Source: a virus. From it: a stretch of 30,743 nt of DNA. Every line of letters starts with the position of its first letter. The stretch's first letter is position 1. Location: IMG/VR virus record IMGVR_UViG_3300047352_000036, positions 1 through 30,743 of that record. The stretch is one strand, 5' to 3'. Both the position numbers and the translations under genes were made by a program. This document shows, in pieces, positions 14,500-22,780 of this stretch. A model generated the notes under the pieces. That model was not told the DNA's origin. It saw only the letters and a program-made list of their open reading frames with translations, and did not search any database.

Positions 14500-15785
14500 T
14501 GGCACTGACTAAAGCACAAGGCCCGTTCTCCCAAGGCATCAATGATGGCGCTGACGCTACTGCAATCACGATTGATAGTTCAGAGAACGTAGGCATTGGT
14601 ACTACGAGTCCGTCTGACAAGCTACACGTTTATCAAAATTCCGTTGATAATGTTGTTGCCAAGGTAGAAAACGCCTCTTCAAATCACGGCTCGCTTCTTC
14701 AGTTTTCTCAAGTTACAAGCGGCTCGGTTGCCGCCCCCGTTGCCTATGTTGGTCATGGAGGCGACAACACGGGCGACTTTATGATTAATAACGCATCTGC
14801 AACAAATACTAAGTTTTACACAAACAGCACAGAGCGTATGCGTATCGACTCCAACGGCAACGTTGGTATTGATGACGAAACACCAGATTCTAATTTGGTG
14901 GGAGGGATTTCTTCTTCTGGGATATTGCTTGGTCGCTACGACACTACTTCCGGCGCGCCTTCGCCTGCTGGACGCGCATTTTACTGTGCATCGGCAAGTA
15001 ACGCAGGAGGGTATACGTCAGGAAGTCTTTTATTAGGCGCTAGACCAGACGCCAATAACCGTCATATACACTTCTTTACTTCTGACACAGAGCGTATGCG
15101 TATTGATAGCTCTGGTAGCTTGCTGGTTGCACAAACTTCTGGGTCGTCTGCTGACACCGGACATATTTTCAATACTAATGGCACTGCGTTTCATATAAGA
15201 GATGGCGGCGTATCTCTTGTTGTAGACCGACAGACAGATGACGGTCCCATTGCACTGTTCCGCAGAGACGGCGTTACTATTGGAGCTATCAAGTCAAACG
15301 GTAGCGACAATTTAGTTATAGAAGGAACGGTGTCCGGTCATTGTGGATTGCAGTTCGCCTCTCAATTCGTTTATCCAAGACTTAATGAAGCAGATGCAGA
15401 TGGCACTGTTAGCATTGGTCAAAGTGGCGCACGTTTTGACGACATCTACGCCACCAATGGCACTATCCAGACTTCTGACGCTAACGAGAAACAAGACATT
15501 GAAGAGCTAACGGAAGCAGAGACTCGCGTAGCTGTAGCGGCTAAGGCACTTTTGAGAAAGTACCGATGGAAGTCTGCGGTTAAAACTAAAAGCCACGATG
15601 CCCGTATTCATTTTGGAATTATCGCGCAAGACTTGCAAGCGGCATTTGAGGCTGAAGGCTTAGACGCCGGACGTTACGGCATGTTTATCCACACCATTTG
15701 GACAGACGAAGAAACTGGCGAAGAGCGTGATCGCATGGGTATACGTTACTCAGAACTACTTGCTTTTATTATTGCGGCGATTTGA
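14499..15785 (+). CDS. Second tail fiber with S74-type chaperone
   Basis: A 428-residue fiber. The N-terminal module (QGINDGADATAITIDSSENV; TSPSDKLHVYQNS) is shared with the fiber at 11966. The shaft has two ERMRIDS units, at about residues 112 and 198. The C-terminus looks like a divergent S74 chaperone: QTSDANEKQDI at 324-334, HFGIIAQDLQAAFEAEGLDA at 371-390 and MGIRYSELLAFIIAAI at the end. Compared with the previous gene, the S74 core is of a different subtype and lacks the long terminal coiled coil. Expected cleavage would lie at S326-D327. The gene overlaps the previous stop (TAATG). Confidence 0.88.
   Translation: MALTKAQGPFSQGINDGADATAITIDSSENVGIGTTSPSDKLHVYQNSVDNVVAKVENASSNHGSLLQFSQVTSGSVAAPVAYVGHGGDNTGDFMINNASATNTKFYTNSTERMRIDSNGNVGIDDETPDSNLVGGISSSGILLGRYDTTSGAPSPAGRAFYCASASNAGGYTSGSLLLGARPDANNRHIHFFTSDTERMRIDSSGSLLVAQTSGSSADTGHIFNTNGTAFHIRDGGVSLVVDRQTDDGPIALFRRDGVTIGAIKSNGSDNLVIEGTVSGHCGLQFASQFVYPRLNEADADGTVSIGQSGARFDDIYATNGTIQTSDANEKQDIEELTEAETRVAVAAKALLRKYRWKSAVKTKSHDARIHFGIIAQDLQAAFEAEGLDAGRYGMFIHTIWTDEETGEERDRMGIRYSELLAFIIAAI
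15088..15129 (+). repeat. Fiber recombination repeat, copy 2
   Basis: Second copy of the 42-base segment at 13946-13987, with two substitutions. It lies inside the second S74 fiber gene, in the same reading phase, so recombination between the copies would keep the frame and swap the fiber ends. Confidence 0.85.
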
Positions 15786-15799
15786 TTGGAGGCTAACTA

Positions 15800-16684
15800 A
15801 TGCCATTCTTAGGAGTACAGCCAACCGACACGTTTGCCGCAGTAGCGAAGCAGACGATTACAGGTGACGGCTCAACTACTTATACGCTGACGCACTCTGT
15901 AGCCAGCGCGAATGATCTTGCCGTGTTTGTAAATAACGTGCGGCAGGAGCCAACGACTGCTTACTCAGCCTCTGGTACGTCCATTACGTTTACCGAAGCC
16001 ATTGCGTCAACTGACTCTTGCTACGTTGTTTATATCGCTAGGACATTCCAGACGCTTTCGCCGCCTGATAACTCTGTCAACGCGGATCAAATTTCATACC
16101 CGCTGACTAACTTTAGCTCGACGGGTATTGACGATAATGCTACGTCTACTGCACTCAACATTGAAGCCAACGGCGACATCAAAGCCCTTAGCGGCAATAT
16201 AGTAATAGGCACTAGCGGAAAAGGAATTGACTTTAGTGCAACTTCTGATGGCTCTGGCAGTAAAAGTAGCGAGCTTCTAGACGATTACGAGGAAGGCTCG
16301 TTCTCACCAACATTTGTCGCTAGTGGCACTAACTTTTCATCAATTTCTTACTCTATACAGTCTGGGCATTACACGAAAATTGGTAACTTAGTAAGCCTTG
16401 GGGTAAGAATTTCTGTTTCGGCGCTAACCACAGGCTCGGCGTCTGGGTATCTCATGGTTGGTGGATTGCCTTTTTCGTCTGCTGGAAATCCGTATTGTTC
16501 TGTTTATGTAGGTTATTCCTCAAATTTCAGCACTTTGTATCCCACTGGTGGTGAAGTCGGCAGGGGTCAAGTTCGCGCTTACTTATATGCACCCGACAAG
16601 TCGAGTTATACAGAATCAGTAGTGCCAAGTAATTTAACGAGTTCGTCACACCTATATATGGGGTTGATCTACTACACCGCTTAA
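15800..16684 (+). CDS. Tail fiber, mosaic type B
   Basis: A 294-residue fiber built of modules seen elsewhere in the window. Residues 1-110 match the anchor domain of the 13044 protein (MPFLGVQP). The linker GIDDNATSTA matches the one in the first S74 fiber. From about residue 160 (LDDYEEGSFSPT; SGHYTKIGNLVSLGVR; MVGGLPFSS) it matches the C-terminal tip of the 11966 fiber. It has no S74 domain. Similarity continues past the stop codon into the non-coding sequence, which points to a duplication of tip plus downstream DNA. It is probably a receptor-binding fiber. Confidence 0.8.
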   Translation: MPFLGVQPTDTFAAVAKQTITGDGSTTYTLTHSVASANDLAVFVNNVRQEPTTAYSASGTSITFTEAIASTDSCYVVYIARTFQTLSPPDNSVNADQISYPLTNFSSTGIDDNATSTALNIEANGDIKALSGNIVIGTSGKGIDFSATSDGSGSKSSELLDDYEEGSFSPTFVASGTNFSSISYSIQSGHYTKIGNLVSLGVRISVSALTTGSASGYLMVGGLPFSSAGNPYCSVYVGYSSNFSTLYPTGGEVGRGQVRAYLYAPDKSSYTESVVPSNLTSSSHLYMGLIYYTA

Positions 16685-16761
16685 TTACCTCTCTTGGAGA
16701 TGAAGGCAAAGATACCTTTACAGCAGTTGTACTCACAAAACGCCATAACTGGAGAAGATAG
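16678..16761. repeat. Duplicated post-fiber spacer
   Basis: The sequence around the stop of the 15800 gene (ccgcttaattacctctcttggagat) closely resembles that around the stop of the 11966 gene (12720-12745, ccgcttaattacccctctcggagat). The similarity decays after about 25 bases. The rest of this spacer is unremarkable and ends in the ggagaaga ribosome site of the next gene. No terminator is visible in it. Confidence 0.65.
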
Positions 16762-17175
16762 ATGTCCAGCATCGAAGTAGAAAACTTAAAGAGCAAGACA
16801 GGCAACGCTGGTTTTACCATTGCCGACGCTGGCACTGTCTCTATCAGCAAAAGCGCAACGGCGGCGACTCAGACGGCAAATGCTACTGGCTCGGTGACTC
16901 TTGATTTTGCTACCTATCAAAACTTTGTACTGACGCTGACGGGTAACGTGACCTTGGCTAATCCAAGTACAGAAGCTGTAGGCCAGTCTGGGTTTATCGT
17001 GGTCATTCAAGATGGCACGGGTAGCCGGACGGTGTCTTTGGGAACTGATTACGAGACTGCTAATGGAGCAGGGCTTACTGTGTCCTCTGCCGCATCCACT
17101 ACAGACATTGTGCCTTACGTTGTAGCCGCTTCAGGCCGCATCTTGCTTGGCGCTCCACAACTCGCGTTTGGTTGA
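16762..17175 (+). CDS. Beta-rich tail-region protein
   Basis: A 137-residue protein starting MSSIEVENLKSKTGNAGFTI. The middle carries a pattern frequent in phage fiber-region proteins: TANATGSVTLDFATYQNFVL, LTGNVTLANPSTEAVGQSGF, GTGSRTVSLG. It is strand-rich throughout with no membrane segment. ggagaaga lies before ATG 16762. Likely a structural or fiber-base component; no function is known to me. Confidence 0.75.
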   Translation: MSSIEVENLKSKTGNAGFTIADAGTVSISKSATAATQTANATGSVTLDFATYQNFVLTLTGNVTLANPSTEAVGQSGFIVVIQDGTGSRTVSLGTDYETANGAGLTVSSAASTTDIVPYVVAASGRILLGAPQLAFG

Positions 17176-17184
17176 GGATAAGCT

Positions 17185-19557
17185 ATGTCAGGGCCAGTAG
17201 GTTCACAACAATGGATGTACTCATCGGGTGGTTTTTATCCGCATGAGATAGGTAACTCTGCGCGTTTAGATAGCAACTCGTACTACACAAGAACCCCCTC
17301 GTCTGCTGGCAACCGTAAGACTTGGACTTGGAGTGGCTGGGTTAAAAGATCATCAAGCGGAACTCGTCAATGTATTTTTGGGTCTGTTCCAACGTCAGGA
17401 AACACAAATTCAAACACGTTTCAGTTCGGTTTTTTGAGTGATGATAAGTTTCAGCTAGGGCTACAAACTAATTATGTATTTAATAGCACTCAAGTATTTA
17501 GAGATTTTTCTGCTTGGTATCACATTGTCGTTCGTGTAGATACAACTCAATCATCAGCAAGCAACAGGATTAGGATTTATGTAAACGGCGATCAAATTAC
17601 AGATTGGGCCGTAAACAGGATGAATGACACGTTTATTCCTCAGAATAGCGATTTAGCGATAAACAACAATCAAAATCACGATATTGGGCAATTTTTGTCG
17701 AGCAACTATTTTAACGGTTACATAGCTGAAGTTAATCATGTTGATGGTAGTTCATTAGCTCCTACTAGCTTTGGCGAAACCAAGGCAGACACATGGATTC
17801 CTAAAGCGTACACAGGTAGCTATGGCACTAACGGTTTTTATCTAGACTTTGCTACTAGGGCTACTGATCCTATTGATGCTTCTGGCAACGGAAACAACTG
17901 GAGCAGTACAAACGTAGCGTCTTATGATTGGATGCTGGACAGCCCGACGAATAACTTTCCTACTTTTAGTCCTGCCGCTTTAGACAATGATAGAGACTAC
18001 CTAACTTTGTTAGCGGAGGGTAATTTAAGAATAAATAGAGGGATTGTTAGCGGGGAAGGAGGATCAATAGGAGTGCCTTTCGCTGTATCTAGCGGCAAGT
18101 GGTACTTTGAAGCGGAGCTTTCAGAATACTCTGGATCAAGTAGTTTACGGTTTGGATTTAATACTGACACTAACTTTAACGGCAGTGGTAACGCCAACAA
18201 GCAAGTATCCGCAAACGGCTTGTATATGATCGCTATTGATATAGACAATAAATTATATTGGACGGGAACAAACGGAACTTGGGATGCTGGCGATCCGGAC
18301 GCAGGAACTGGGGGTACATCGTACACTTCTAGTACTGACAGTATGGTTCCTTTTGTCAGAGACAACTCAGGATCAACAGGAAACGGAGGCACTTGGACGG
18401 TCAACTTTGGTCAAGACTCTAGCTTTGCAGGCAACCAGACTGCACAAGGCAACACAGACGCTAACGGAATCGGTGACTTTTACTACAGCGTACCTACAGG
18501 CCACCTAGCTATATGTAGTTCTAACCTGCCTGATCCTGCTATTGATCCAGCCTTGGATGATGTGCCAGAGGATTACTTTAATGCTGTGCTGTATACGGGT
18601 AACGGTAGTACAGACAGAGATATTACTGGAGTAGGTTTTCAGCCTGATTGGGTTTGGATTAAAAAAAGAAACGCCACTAAAAGTCACAATGTGTTTGATG
18701 TTCTTAGGGGCGCTGGGAAAATGCTTGAAACAAATTCGACTATTGGCGACTTTACCGACACAGACAGGCTTAATGGATTTATTAGTGACGGCTTTAACTT
18801 AGGTAATGATAATGCCGTTAATAACTCTGGTGATACCTATGTCGCATGGAACTGGAAAGCTGGCGGTTCAGGCGTAAGCAACACTGACGGCACTATTACA
18901 TCTACCGTGTCTGCTAATACTGATGCTGGATTTAGTGTTGTTGCCTACACGGGAAATGGCAGTAACAACCAATCGGTTGGACATGGCTTGGACAAAAAAC
19001 TCGACCTTTTGATTCTCAAGAAAAGAAGCGCAACTAGCGATTGGATTGTCCATACTGATTTAATTGATGGATCGAAAGATTACATGAAGCTTAACGCTAC
19101 TGATTCTGCGCTAACGGCTTCAGGCAATCTTCCTAGTGCAACTGTCTTCTATACGGCGTTTTCTGGTACGGACAACATGCTGGCCTACTGCTTCCACAGC
19201 GTCGAAGGTTTCAGCAAGTTCGGTAAATACACAGGCAATGGAGACGCTGACGGCCCGTTTATCTACACAGGGTTTAGGCCAGCGTTTGTGATGATTAAGA
19301 ATGCTTCAAGTGGAACACAACCTTGGGGTATGTACGACAATCGTAGAGCTGGATACAACGAGGTAGTAAATTATCTTATGGCAGACAGCTCAGGCGCAGA
19401 AGTCACCTCTATAGGTGGGGTCTTTTATGGTCAACTCGATTTTGTAAGTAACGGATTCAAAATAAGAGAGTCAGACACCTTTTTAAACGGGAGTGGGAAC
19501 ACCCTAATTTACATGGCATTTGCAGAGATGCCCTTCAAATACGCCAACGCGAGGTAA
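17185..19557 (+). CDS. Large adhesin: LamG + SPRY-like + DUF7483-like
   Basis: At 790 residues the largest complete fiber-region protein. Residues 25-225 form a LamG/concanavalin-type lectin domain (YYTRTPSSAGNRKTWTWSGW; AWYHIVVRVDTTQ; IRIYVNGDQITDW). Residues 297-450 look like a SPRY domain (SSGKWYFEAELSEYSGSSSL). Residues 465-790 contain three related repeats beginning YTGNG at 470, 588 and 682, with GFQPDWVWIKKRNATKSHNV in the first and GFRPAFVMIKN in the third. This matches what I recall as DUF7483. Both front domains belong to carbohydrate-binding folds, so this is probably the main glycan-recognising tail protein. An assembly-type gene follows. Confidence 0.85.
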   Translation: MSGPVGSQQWMYSSGGFYPHEIGNSARLDSNSYYTRTPSSAGNRKTWTWSGWVKRSSSGTRQCIFGSVPTSGNTNSNTFQFGFLSDDKFQLGLQTNYVFNSTQVFRDFSAWYHIVVRVDTTQSSASNRIRIYVNGDQITDWAVNRMNDTFIPQNSDLAINNNQNHDIGQFLSSNYFNGYIAEVNHVDGSSLAPTSFGETKADTWIPKAYTGSYGTNGFYLDFATRATDPIDASGNGNNWSSTNVASYDWMLDSPTNNFPTFSPAALDNDRDYLTLLAEGNLRINRGIVSGEGGSIGVPFAVSSGKWYFEAELSEYSGSSSLRFGFNTDTNFNGSGNANKQVSANGLYMIAIDIDNKLYWTGTNGTWDAGDPDAGTGGTSYTSSTDSMVPFVRDNSGSTGNGGTWTVNFGQDSSFAGNQTAQGNTDANGIGDFYYSVPTGHLAICSSNLPDPAIDPALDDVPEDYFNAVLYTGNGSTDRDITGVGFQPDWVWIKKRNATKSHNVFDVLRGAGKMLETNSTIGDFTDTDRLNGFISDGFNLGNDNAVNNSGDTYVAWNWKAGGSGVSNTDGTITSTVSANTDAGFSVVAYTGNGSNNQSVGHGLDKKLDLLILKKRSATSDWIVHTDLIDGSKDYMKLNATDSALTASGNLPSATVFYTAFSGTDNMLAYCFHSVEGFSKFGKYTGNGDADGPFIYTGFRPAFVMIKNASSGTQPWGMYDNRRAGYNEVVNYLMADSSGAEVTSIGGVFYGQLDFVSNGFKIRESDTFLNGSGNTLIYMAFAEMPFKYANAR

Positions 19558-19562
19558 CAACA

Positions 19563-20087
19563 ATGGCATGGACATATAACACGACAGTCATTCGCGAAGG
19601 CAGAAGCTGGACGAATGATGATGGAATTAAGCATCCCTCTAATTGGGGGTCATGGTCAGAGGAAGAGAAGACTGAAGCTGGTCTTGTGTGGGTAGATGAC
19701 CCCGCTCCGTTTGACTCACGGTTCTACTGGGCGGCAGACATACCGAAAGCGCTTGATGACGTACACGAAGTAGACGAAGACGGTGAGCCACTGCTAGATG
19801 AAGACGGTGATCAGGTTGTGACTCTGGGTCTAAAGTCTCAAGAGTGCGCCAAGGTTAAAGCACAGGCAGGCGGCTTGTTGGCCTCTACGGATTGGTACGT
19901 TGTACGCAAGTCTGAAACTGACGCCGCAATTCCTGCTGACGTTACGACATACAGGGCGGCAGTGCGAGACGCTTCAAACTCCAAGGAAGATCAGATTAAT
20001 GCTGTGACTACCCATGAAGAGTTTGTGGAGTTAATAGCTGGCACACCGGATAACCCGCCGACTCTTGGTGATTGGCCGAAGCCTTAA
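19563..20087 (+). CDS. Tail fiber assembly-type protein
   Basis: A 174-residue protein. The N-terminal part carries Trp-rich strands (MAWTYNTTVIREGRSWTNDD; SNWGSWSEEEK) and an acidic loop (VDEDGEPLLDEDGDQV). The C-terminal part, CAKVKAQAGGLLASTDWYVV, RKSETDAAIP and TTYRAAVRDA, is the helical pattern typical of tail-fiber assembly/XkdW-type proteins. It lies five bases after the large adhesin and probably helps it fold or attach. A virion role cannot be excluded. Confidence 0.75.
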   Translation: MAWTYNTTVIREGRSWTNDDGIKHPSNWGSWSEEEKTEAGLVWVDDPAPFDSRFYWAADIPKALDDVHEVDEDGEPLLDEDGDQVVTLGLKSQECAKVKAQAGGLLASTDWYVVRKSETDAAIPADVTTYRAAVRDASNSKEDQINAVTTHEEFVELIAGTPDNPPTLGDWPKP

Positions 20088-20120
20088 TTAAATAAAAGCC
20101 ATTTTTACAGGGAGCGAATT

Positions 20121-20330
20121 ATGAGCGAAAACACGATTGAAATTGATGGCGTGACGCATGATCTGAATTCGATGACAGACGAACAGAACTATTTCATCAA
20201 GCAAATTCAGGATCTGCAACAGCGAGCGGCACAGCTTCGATTTTCTATGGATCAGTTGACGGTAGCGCAGGACGTGTTCACTCAGAACCTTATGTCCTCG
20301 CTTAAAAAGGAGACAGAGGAGGCGGCATGA
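20121..20330 (+). CDS. DUF6447-like small protein
   Basis: A 69-residue protein: a short beta part with IEIDGVTHDLNSMTDEQ, followed by a long amphipathic helix (NYFIKQIQDLQQRAAQLRFS) to the end. This layout, with a target-like 'IDG...D.NSM/L' opening, matches the DUF6447 family found near fibers and holins in phages; the name is from memory. ggga precedes ATG 20121. The stop overlaps the next start as ATGA. Function unknown. Confidence 0.75.
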   Translation: MSENTIEIDGVTHDLNSMTDEQNYFIKQIQDLQQRAAQLRFSMDQLTVAQDVFTQNLMSSLKKETEEAA

Positions 20331-20569
20331 ACTGGGTAAAGGACTACCTGCTAGGAGTATGCGCGGCGATTAGCCAGCTTTTCAACGCCCTAATCGGGGG
20401 CGACCCAAACCTTACATTAAGCGCTAGGTGCTATATCAACCGAGCGCATTGGTTTTGGGGGGCGTTGCGAAAGGTCATCAATTGGGTTTTTTGGAGGGAG
20501 GAAGACCATTGTTATAAGTCGTGGAGGGCCGATATCGCCTTCTGCGACCTTGTCAGCGAGATCAAGTAA
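20327..20569 (+). CDS. Small membrane-associated lysis-region protein
   Basis: An 80-residue protein with an N-terminal hydrophobic helix (VKDYLLGVCAAISQLFNALI) followed by GGDPNLTLSARCYINRAHWF. The GGDP-x-x-T-L-S-x-R motif is shared by a widespread group of small phage proteins encoded beside holins. Several Trp and Cys residues follow. It is coupled by ATGA upstream and TAATG downstream, placing it firmly in the lysis cluster. Its role is unknown; a holin partner or envelope-associated factor is plausible. Confidence 0.75.
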   Translation: MNWVKDYLLGVCAAISQLFNALIGGDPNLTLSARCYINRAHWFWGALRKVINWVFWREEDHCYKSWRADIAFCDLVSEIK

Positions 20570-20949
20570 TGAACTTGCTTGGTCTCTTAGTTGGCCCAAT
20601 AACCGACTTGATAGGCGGCTTTCTCAAAAACAAGCGTGAGGAAGGTCAGGCCAAGCACGAAGCAAGGATGGAGGTCATCAGGAATGATGCCAACTGGGAA
20701 ACCCTTATGGCAGGGGCTTCAGCGTCTAGCTGGAAAGATGAGTGGTTCACCATTTTGCTCTCTACTCCAATCCTTGCTGTTATATGGGGCGTTGCTATCG
20801 ATGATGGCAGTGTCATGGATCGCGTACATGACGCTCTTGGTGCTCTGGCTACTCTTCCTGAGTGGTATCAATACCTTCTCTTCGTTGCAGTGACGGCGAG
20901 CTTTGGCATCCGTGGTGCTGACAAAATTATGGAGTTGCGGAAAAAATGA
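20569..20949 (+). CDS. Holin, three-TM type
   Basis: A 126-residue protein from ATG 20569 (TAATG overlap). It has an N-terminal hydrophobic segment (NLLGLLVGPITDLIGGFLKN), a charged helix (REEGQAKHEARMEV), then SWKDEWFTILLSTPILAVIW and a last segment (EWYQYLLFVAVTASFGIRGA). The SWKDEWFT and PEWYQYLL-FGIRG motifs are characteristic of the 3-TM holin family described for gene transfer agents and many marine phages. It would open the inner membrane at lysis. A GTG at 20521 lies in frame upstream but overlaps the previous gene. The stop overlaps the next small membrane gene as ATGA. Confidence 0.85.
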   Translation: MNLLGLLVGPITDLIGGFLKNKREEGQAKHEARMEVIRNDANWETLMAGASASSWKDEWFTILLSTPILAVIWGVAIDDGSVMDRVHDALGALATLPEWYQYLLFVAVTASFGIRGADKIMELRKK

Positions 20950-21146
20950 ATCCCGAAGTCTTTGACCAGTGGCGGGTTATCCCGAGGCTGTTGATGATTA
21001 CGATGCTCATCAGCACCTACCGCGTGGTGGAGTGGTACATGCAGTTGCCTGATCCTTCTACCCAGCAGACCACTTTGGTTTCAATTATGACTGGGATGCT
21101 TAGCGGCTCGTTTGGATTGTTCCTTGGAAGCGGGAGGAAAGAGTAA
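20946..21146 (+). CDS. Second small holin-like membrane protein
   Basis: A 66-residue protein with two likely transmembrane segments: IPRLLMITMLISTYRVVEWY and VSIMTGMLSGSFGLFLGSG. The pattern FDQWRVIPRLL, VVEWYMQLPDPSTQQ, then SGSFGLFLGSGRKE is common beside 3-TM holins in phages. It could be an antiholin, pinholin or accessory. It is coupled to the holin by ATGA and to the nozzle gene by TAATG. Confidence 0.78.
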   Translation: MNPEVFDQWRVIPRLLMITMLISTYRVVEWYMQLPDPSTQQTTLVSIMTGMLSGSFGLFLGSGRKE

Positions 21147-22780
21147 TGGTTGCTATTAATATAAATGCTTTCGGCGGCATGTCGGAAAAGCTTTCTCCGC
21201 GATTGCTTCCCGACACTATGAGCCAGTATGCGGAGAACGTGGACTTTAGTCACGGTACGCTTAGGCCTTTGCAGAGCGATGGCTCTGTGACGATATCACC
21301 TGCGTTAGGATCTATCTCCGGAGCCACTAAGACTATATTCCGCACCAAGGCAGGAACATGGCTGGCATTTAATGATGACGTAGATGTCGTCGAAAGCCCT
21401 GTTGCTGGAGACATATATGACCGCGTGTATTTAACTGGATACGGGTCATACCCTCAAATAACATCATCTCCTTACAACAACGTGTATAAGCTGGGCCTGC
21501 CACGGCCTACTGCGCCTACCGTTACTTTGTCACCTAGCACATCTGCAAATGTTAGCTCCGAAAATCCTGTGAGCAGGGCATATCTGCTTACGTTCGTCAC
21601 TGCCTTTGGCGAAGAAGGCCCGCCGTCATTGGTGACGACCAGTCAAATTTTAGACGTATACACAGATCAAACAGTCACCGTAACAGTGGGTTCCGCGCCC
21701 TCCGGCAGAAACTACGCATACATTCGAGTCTATCGAACAGATGAGGATGGCACATTTAGGTTCCTTGATGATGTCTCCATAAGCGGCGTGAGTTTCAATG
21801 ATACGGCCAACGACAGCGCCCTTGGAGAAGAGGTTCCTAGCACAGACTGGGTAGGCCCAAGCGACAGCATGATCGGCCTCACAGCCATGCCTAACGGAAT
21901 CACGGCAGGATTCTTTGGGCAGACGCTATGCTTCTCTGAGGCGTTTCTGCCTCACGCATGGCCGGAGGCGTATCAGCTTACGACGGCTTATCCCATTGTG
22001 GGACTGAGCCGTACAGACACAGGCTTGGTTGTCCTGACAGAAGGCAAGCCATACATGGTTCAGGGCGCAGATCCCGCAGGCATGGTTATGACAGAGTTAG
22101 ATATAGCGCAGTCCTGTCTGTCGAAAAGATCAATTGTCGATATGGGTAACGCCGTTATCTATGCCTCACCAGATGGTCTGGTCGGAATATCCGGATCAGG
22201 ATCTGCCGTTGTCACCGAATCGATTTTCACCAAAGACCAGTGGTCTACTTATGCTCCTTCTAGCTTGGTCGGGTTCAGATGGGAAGATCGTTACGTTGGG
22301 TTCTCTGATCGCAGTGGCAGTTACCCAGAAGGATTTGTGCTCGACCCGAGGGGAGGGCAAAACGCTTTCTCAATAATAGATAGGGACAATGACATTGTTG
22401 CTGGGTTCAATGATCTTGGCTCAGATGAGCTTTACCTAGTCACCGCCGCCGGTTCCGATTTGATATTTAATGGAGGTTCTGGCTACTACTCCGTGGATTT
22501 CCACTCAAAGCACTTCTTTACGAGAAGGCCGATAAACTTTGGCGTTTGCCAAGTCGCGTTCGGAGAGAATCTAGGCAACGGCAATACATCTGTAAAAATA
22601 TACGCGGGAGAAAAGTCTCCCTCGACCCTTGTCCACACCGAGGTTATCGGCAACACGCAGTCTATCGCTACATTTAGATTGCCCAGTGGATTCCGCAACA
22701 GCGTATTCCAAGTTCGCGTAGAAGCTAATAGAGAAGTGGCAGGAATCACCCTTGCTGAATCTCCGAGAGAAATTACTTGA
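21146..22780 (+). CDS. Tail nozzle-like protein
   Basis: A 544-residue protein. It begins ININAFGGMSEKLSPRLLPD, the usual opening of podovirus tail-tube/stabilisation proteins. Residues 150-235 hold an FN3-like insert (SRAYLLTFVTAFGEEGPPSL; YIRVYRTDEDGTFRFLDD). The motif GQTLCFSEAFLPHAWPEAYQ near residue 255, followed by propeller-like strands (GLVVLTEGKPYMVQG), is typical of P22 gp10 / T7 gp12-like nozzles. It would close the tail below the adaptor and hold DNA until ejection. Its place after the holin genes rather than next to the adaptors is not unusual in this group of phages. Confidence 0.83.
   Translation: MVAININAFGGMSEKLSPRLLPDTMSQYAENVDFSHGTLRPLQSDGSVTISPALGSISGATKTIFRTKAGTWLAFNDDVDVVESPVAGDIYDRVYLTGYGSYPQITSSPYNNVYKLGLPRPTAPTVTLSPSTSANVSSENPVSRAYLLTFVTAFGEEGPPSLVTTSQILDVYTDQTVTVTVGSAPSGRNYAYIRVYRTDEDGTFRFLDDVSISGVSFNDTANDSALGEEVPSTDWVGPSDSMIGLTAMPNGITAGFFGQTLCFSEAFLPHAWPEAYQLTTAYPIVGLSRTDTGLVVLTEGKPYMVQGADPAGMVMTELDIAQSCLSKRSIVDMGNAVIYASPDGLVGISGSGSAVVTESIFTKDQWSTYAPSSLVGFRWEDRYVGFSDRSGSYPEGFVLDPRGGQNAFSIIDRDNDIVAGFNDLGSDELYLVTAAGSDLIFNGGSGYYSVDFHSKHFFTRRPINFGVCQVAFGENLGNGNTSVKIYAGEKSPSTLVHTEVIGNTQSIATFRLPSGFRNSVFQVRVEANREVAGITLAESPREIT

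Noticed and set aside
11966-16684. Diversity-generating retroelement acting on the fibers
   Set aside because: No reverse transcriptase, no template/variable repeat pair with adenine-biased differences, and no lectin-type variable domain at a gene end was seen.
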